Below, in pieces: positions 61,447-64,000 of a stretch of 64,000 nt of DNA. The notes beneath the pieces are model-generated. The model saw only the letters and a program-made list of their open reading frames with translations, was not told the origin of the DNA and made no database searches. Origin of the DNA: Pollutiaquabacter aromativorans (GTDB taxonomy: Bacteria; Bacteroidota; Bacteroidia; AKYH767-A; 2013-40CM-41-45); the NCBI GenBank assembly GCA_049177215.1, contig CP185379.1, positions 372,001-436,000 on the forward strand, written 5' to 3'. A program made the translations under genes and the position numbers. Position 1 is the stretch's first letter. Each line of letters starts with the position of its first letter.

Positions 61447-61632
61447 GGCGTTAACTATTGATCGCAATATTACGATTAATGATGGTCGGTTGTCAAGGAC
61501 TTTAACATACTTTTCGATGTAAGCCTGAAAACGAACCGGAAATTGCGTCTGGATCCCGAACTCCAAAAAGAAAATTCGAATGAACGAGATGGACCTAGCC
61601 TGACTCGGGGCTACGCTAACGGATGAAAAAGA
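61447..61632. other. Region upstream of arsR
   Basis: It holds operator 1 and the arsR promoter. No gene is seen in the remainder. Confidence 0.5.
61461..61476. promoter_or_regulatory. ArsR operator 1, over the arsR promoter
   Basis: ATCGCAATATTACGAT is an inverted repeat with one mismatched pair. On the minus strand it contains TAATATTGC (61464-61472), a likely -7 element, with TTGACA about 22 bp upstream. Binding there would give autoregulation. Confidence 0.7.
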
Positions 61633-61660
61633 AAAAGGAAGTCAAACTTGACTTCCTTTT
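61633..61660 (-). terminator. Terminator after tRNA-Asp remnant 1
   Basis: The hairpin AAAAGGAAGTCAA and TTGACTTCCTTTT is almost identical to the one after the intact tRNA (62143-62172). Confidence 0.8.
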
Positions 61661-61665
61661 ATTCT

Positions 61666-61760
61666 GGCGGTCCGGACGGGACTCGAACCCGTCTCGTCAC
61701 TAGTGACGAGATGACAGGCATGTTCCCGATAGCTATCGGGACTAACCGGCTGAACTACTT
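61666..61760 (-). pseudogene. tRNA-Asp remnant 1, interrupted by palindromes
   Basis: On the minus strand it has GTAGTTCAGCCGGTTAG (D arm), CCTGTCA (Asp anticodon loop with GTC) and the full T arm plus 3' acceptor strand with CCA. The 5' acceptor strand cannot pair. An 18-bp palindrome (61724-61741) lies between the D arm and anticodon, and a 20-bp palindrome (61692-61711) replaces the anticodon 3' stem and variable loop. It is not a working tRNA in standard form. Confidence 0.8.
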
Positions 61761-61773
61761 ATTTAATTGTGCT

Positions 61774-61788
61774 GCCATCTTCGATGGC
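61774..61788. other. Small hairpin
   Basis: GCCATC and GATGGC pair around TTC, between the two tRNA remnants. No function is evident. Confidence 0.4.
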
Positions 61789-61800
61789 CTAAAAAGCAAA

Positions 61801-61824
61801 GAGCCATCAGTTTCCTGATGGCTC
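61801..61824 (-). terminator. Terminator after tRNA-Asp remnant 2
   Basis: The 10-bp stem GAGCCATCAG and CTGATGGCTC is followed on the minus strand by TTTGCTTTTT. Confidence 0.85.
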
Positions 61825-61828
61825 CTTA

Positions 61829-61886
61829 GCGGTCCGGACGGGACTCGAACCCGTCTCGTCACCAGTGACGAGATGACAGGCATGTT
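61829..61886 (-). pseudogene. tRNA-Asp remnant 2 (3' half)
   Basis: This 58-bp stretch matches 61667-61724 with one mismatch: anticodon loop CCTGTCA, hairpin TCTCGTCAC and GTGACGAGA, then the T arm and acceptor 3' strand. The GIY-YIG stop codon TAA overlaps its first bases. No D arm or 5' acceptor is present. Confidence 0.8.
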
Positions 61887-62136
61887 AAGGTTCTACCTGT
61901 TGATTGATCAGCTTAAGAATTGAAGCTCGGTTAAGCCGCTTTAAGACCTTTTCTCTTAATAAGGCCTCCGTCTTGTTGTCATACGATTCAAAATAGACCA
62001 AAGTCCAGGGACCTTTTCCGGCGGTAAACCTGGATTCGCCGTTATTGTGTTGTTGGACTCTAACTTCCAGGTTGGATGTATAACCCTTATAGTACTGATC
62101 GTTCGTACTGCTGTAAAGGATGTAGACGAAATGCAT
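61885..62136 (-). CDS. Small GIY-YIG nuclease
   Basis: The product has 83 residues, the usual size of stand-alone UvrC-like GIY-YIG proteins. Motifs are FVYILYS, YYKGYT (the YIG part), LEVRVQQHN with the catalytic Arg, and TEALLREK with the metal-binding Glu. The start codon is 7 bp beyond the terminator of the intact tRNA and the stop codon touches tRNA remnant 2, so the gene fills exactly the space between tRNA sequences. A DNA-cutting role in spreading this cassette is inferred. Confidence 0.88.
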   Translation of the reverse strand: MHFVYILYSSTNDQYYKGYTSNLEVRVQQHNNGESRFTAGKGPWTLVYFESYDNKTEALLREKVLKRLNRASILKLINQQVEP

Positions 62137-62142
62137 AAATTG

Positions 62143-62172
62143 AAAAAGGAAGTCAAATTTGACTTCCTTTTT
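62143..62172 (-). terminator. Terminator after tRNA-Asp
   Basis: A perfect 30-bp palindrome, AAAAAGGAAGTCAAA and its complement, is flanked by A and T runs, so it could work in both directions. Confidence 0.85.
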
Positions 62173-62175
62173 TTC

Positions 62176-62252
62176 TGGCGGTCCGGACGGGACTCGAACC
62201 CGCGACCCCCGGCGTGACAGGCCGGTATTCTAACCAACTGAACTACCGAACC
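62176..62252 (-). tRNA. tRNA-Asp (anticodon GTC), CCA encoded
   Basis: All arms fold on the minus strand. The acceptor is GGTTCGG with CCGGACC, the anticodon stem CCGGC and GCCGG around CTGTCAC, and the T arm CGGGTTCGAGTCCCG. CCA is encoded. Confidence 0.97.
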
Positions 62253-62307
62253 GGGTCGTAAAACCTTACCCAAAAGCAGGACGATCTGCTGTCCGTTTTT
62301 GAGTGGT

Positions 62308-62316
62308 GCAAAAATA
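62308..62316 (-). promoter_or_regulatory. tRNA-Asp promoter -7 element
   Basis: TATTTTTGC on the minus strand, 55 bp upstream of the mature tRNA, is identical to the smc -7 element. Confidence 0.6.
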
Positions 62317-62398
62317 GCTAAAATTTCAATACGGACAATTTCGGTCGAATTTTCTATCCATTGATTTTTAACGACTTAGTCGGAAGGGCCGAAACGAA

Positions 62399-62426
62399 GA
62401 AGGGAGCCCCTTGTGGAGCTCCCTTC
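62399..62426 (-). terminator. Terminator after the right-edge T9SS gene
   Basis: The stem GAAGGGAGC and GCTCCCTTC is followed on the minus strand by TTCGTTTC. It lies 19 bp beyond the stop. Confidence 0.75.
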
Positions 62427-62445
62427 TCTTCAGTGTTTTTGGCTG

Positions 62446-64000
62446 TTACTGACGGATCACGCGCAGCGTGGCTACTCCGCTTTCACTGCTCAGGTTGAAC
62501 AGGTAGGTGCCCGTGGCCAGTCCCGATACATCCACCCACTCACCCGAACGAAGTCCGGTTTTGCTCATGACGATGCGACCGTCGAGGGTCAGTACCGAGA
62601 GGTTGCCCTGCTCGTTCTGGCTCTTGCCGAACAGGAGACGAACCTGTTCTCCTGCCGGATTCGGAGATACCGTCACCTCCAGGTTGCCGGCGCTTACGCC
62701 GGCCACAGCGGTCAGCATCTCAATCGTATTGACGGTCGTGTTGGTGATCACCGCCGGATTGTGGTCGAAATAAATGCCCGCCGTGTTGGTGATGTCGGTG
62801 AGCGGAGCCAGTCCGGTTCGGGTGCGGATCGTAAAGGAAACAGATCCGTTGCTGCCGGCCATATCCGTCCCGCTGTCGGGGAGCATGATGTTGTAGAAGG
62901 TGAAGGTGAGCACACCCTGCTCGAGGCTGAAGTTCATCGGATGCGTCGCGCCGATCAGGTGGAAGCTCATCGGATCGAGGTTGGCATCCAGCGTATCGCG
63001 CACCACTACGTTATACGCTACGGCATTGCCCGTGTTCTGGAAACGGATCGTGTAGCGCAGCAAGCCGCCGTCGGTGATGACGTTGCGCGGTTCGGCGAGT
63101 TTGTCGTTCGGGTCCCAGGCCAATGAGACGAGCTGATCGAGCGCCAGCACGTTGTTGCCCGGGATCGTATCGTTCAGCGGTCCGATGGTGAGGCTCGAAT
63201 GGAGCGAATCACCCAGAAGCAAGGCTAACGAGGGCATCAGGCTCAGCTGGATGTGGCCGCGTTGTCCGGGTGCCAGGTTCGAATAGTACCACTGCAGTGT
63301 TTGTCCGTTGATCGCATCCGGCGCGGGCGTTGCGCTGATGTAACTGTACATTGAATCCATCACGAAGGTGATCGTATCGCTTTCGATCGCGGTGCCGTTG
63401 TTCTCGTACCAGATCGGCATCGGTTCCGCCTGACCCGGACGTGCAGGCCAGCTCGGACAAGTGATGGAAACTTCATGGATGCCGGGGATCATCGTAAAGG
63501 CGAAATCCAGTCCGCTCGTGCTTTGCGTGGAAGGCTGACAGGTAATCGGTCCCGTCGGAGCGGTTTGGTTCCAGTAGGTGATCGGTTGCGCCGTGATCGT
63601 ATAGGTGATCGTCGAGTCGAAATAGAAGAAGGAATAGTTACCCGCGGCATCCGTGGCAACATAGTGGTTGCCCGGTTGGATGTTCAGCACATGATGCGGG
63701 ATGCCTGCTTCCGAAACGTCTTGTACACCGTTACCATTCACGTCGTCGTACACCGTCCCGGTAAGAAAGCCCAGGCTCGTGATGGCCGTGCCGCTGCAGG
63801 GGCCGAAGTGGAATGCAAAGCCTGACGGCATGCTACAGGAGGTGCTGACCGGAAACAGCGTCGTGATCAGTGGGAATGGGTAAGCGTTGGCCCAGCTGCA
63901 AGTGGTGTCGCCCAATACAAGATAATCGAGGTTGGTCGTTCCGCGCATACCGATCTGGGTATTCATCGGCGAACCGTTCAGCGTATTGGAGTCGTAGATG
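62446..64000 (-). CDS. Secreted protein with DUF7619-like repeat domain and T9SS type A sorting domain (5' partial)
   Basis: The frame is still open at base 64000 (IYDSNTLNGSP precedes the first internal Met), so the start lies outside the window; 517 residues are seen. An SdrD-B-like segment (TGTVYDDVNGNGVQDVSEAG) is followed by the DPNDKLAEP...RYTIRFQNTG domain typical of DUF7619, ending AGIYFDHNPAVITNT. The last 75 residues are a T9SS type A sorting domain (VSPNPAGEQVRLLF to LRVIRQ). Likely a surface or secreted adhesin-type protein. Confidence 0.88.
   Translation of the reverse strand, partial: IYDSNTLNGSPMNTQIGMRGTTNLDYLVLGDTTCSWANAYPFPLITTLFPVSTSCSMPSGFAFHFGPCSGTAITSLGFLTGTVYDDVNGNGVQDVSEAGIPHHVLNIQPGNHYVATDAAGNYSFFYFDSTITYTITAQPITYWNQTAPTGPITCQPSTQSTSGLDFAFTMIPGIHEVSITCPSWPARPGQAEPMPIWYENNGTAIESDTITFVMDSMYSYISATPAPDAINGQTLQWYYSNLAPGQRGHIQLSLMPSLALLLGDSLHSSLTIGPLNDTIPGNNVLALDQLVSLAWDPNDKLAEPRNVITDGGLLRYTIRFQNTGNAVAYNVVVRDTLDANLDPMSFHLIGATHPMNFSLEQGVLTFTFYNIMLPDSGTDMAGSNGSVSFTIRTRTGLAPLTDITNTAGIYFDHNPAVITNTTVNTIEMLTAVAGVSAGNLEVTVSPNPAGEQVRLLFGKSQNEQGNLSVLTLDGRIVMSKTGLRSGEWVDVSGLATGTYLFNLSSESGVATLRVIRQ

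Noticed and set aside
61666..61886. Two additional functional tRNA-Asp genes
   Set aside because: The 5' acceptor strand and anticodon stem cannot pair, and hairpins replace the variable region.

Overview
The window reads as a chromosome fragment of a Bacteroidota bacterium. Support comes from type IX secretion (T9SS) C-terminal sorting domains, a PorV-family protein, a TonB-dependent receptor with a carboxypeptidase-regulatory-like N-terminus, phylum-type promoters (TAnnTTTG at about -7) and almost no Shine-Dalgarno sites. I cannot place it below phylum. It is probably a draft or metagenome assembly: five otherwise intact genes carry insertion-only frameshifts, densest inside dnaE.

Region 1 (1-27.8 kb) is a surface-protein locus. 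Three giant modular proteins (1-8967, cut at the left edge; 14796-20648; 20777-26371) and a small relative (26584-27837) all end in the same roughly 200-residue module: a beta-rich domain followed by two dockerin/EF-hand-like calcium loops, with no T9SS tail. Between them lies a protein (9048-14593) with about 31 copies of an 81-bp coding repeat and a normal T9SS type A tail. Its N-terminal domain resembles that of the small relative.

Region 2 (28.4-50.2 kb) is mostly housekeeping: smc, an outer-membrane set (TonB-dependent receptor, a 1330-residue secreted protein, a PorV-like protein), greA-HIT, ruvC, a flippase-like membrane protein with a GT2 glycosyltransferase and an ABC permease, dnaE, and thioredoxin. 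A DUF58 protein follows at 50.3-51.2 kb.

Region 3 (51.2-57.8 kb, minus strand) is a likely thiosulfate/sulfane-sulfur operon: ArsR-type repressor, TauE/SafE exporter, metallo-beta-lactamase/rhodanese persulfide dioxygenase-like enzyme, two YeeE/YedE half-transporters, a TsdA-like diheme cytochrome and an outer-membrane porin. The repressor promoter has a perfect palindrome between its -33 and -7 elements. Heptamer repeats and REP-like palindromes split the operon after TauE.

Region 4 (58.6-61.5 kb, minus strand) is a complete arsenic operon, arsR-arsM-arsC-acr3, with two matching inverted-repeat operators. A WbqC-family gene lies between regions 3 and 4.

Region 5 (61.6-62.3 kb) holds an intact tRNA-Asp(GUC), a small GIY-YIG nuclease and two damaged copies of the tRNA 3' half carrying perfect palindromes. 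The terminator after the intact tRNA is repeated after one damaged copy. This looks like a tRNA-targeted mini-element. The window ends inside another T9SS substrate (62446-64000, minus).
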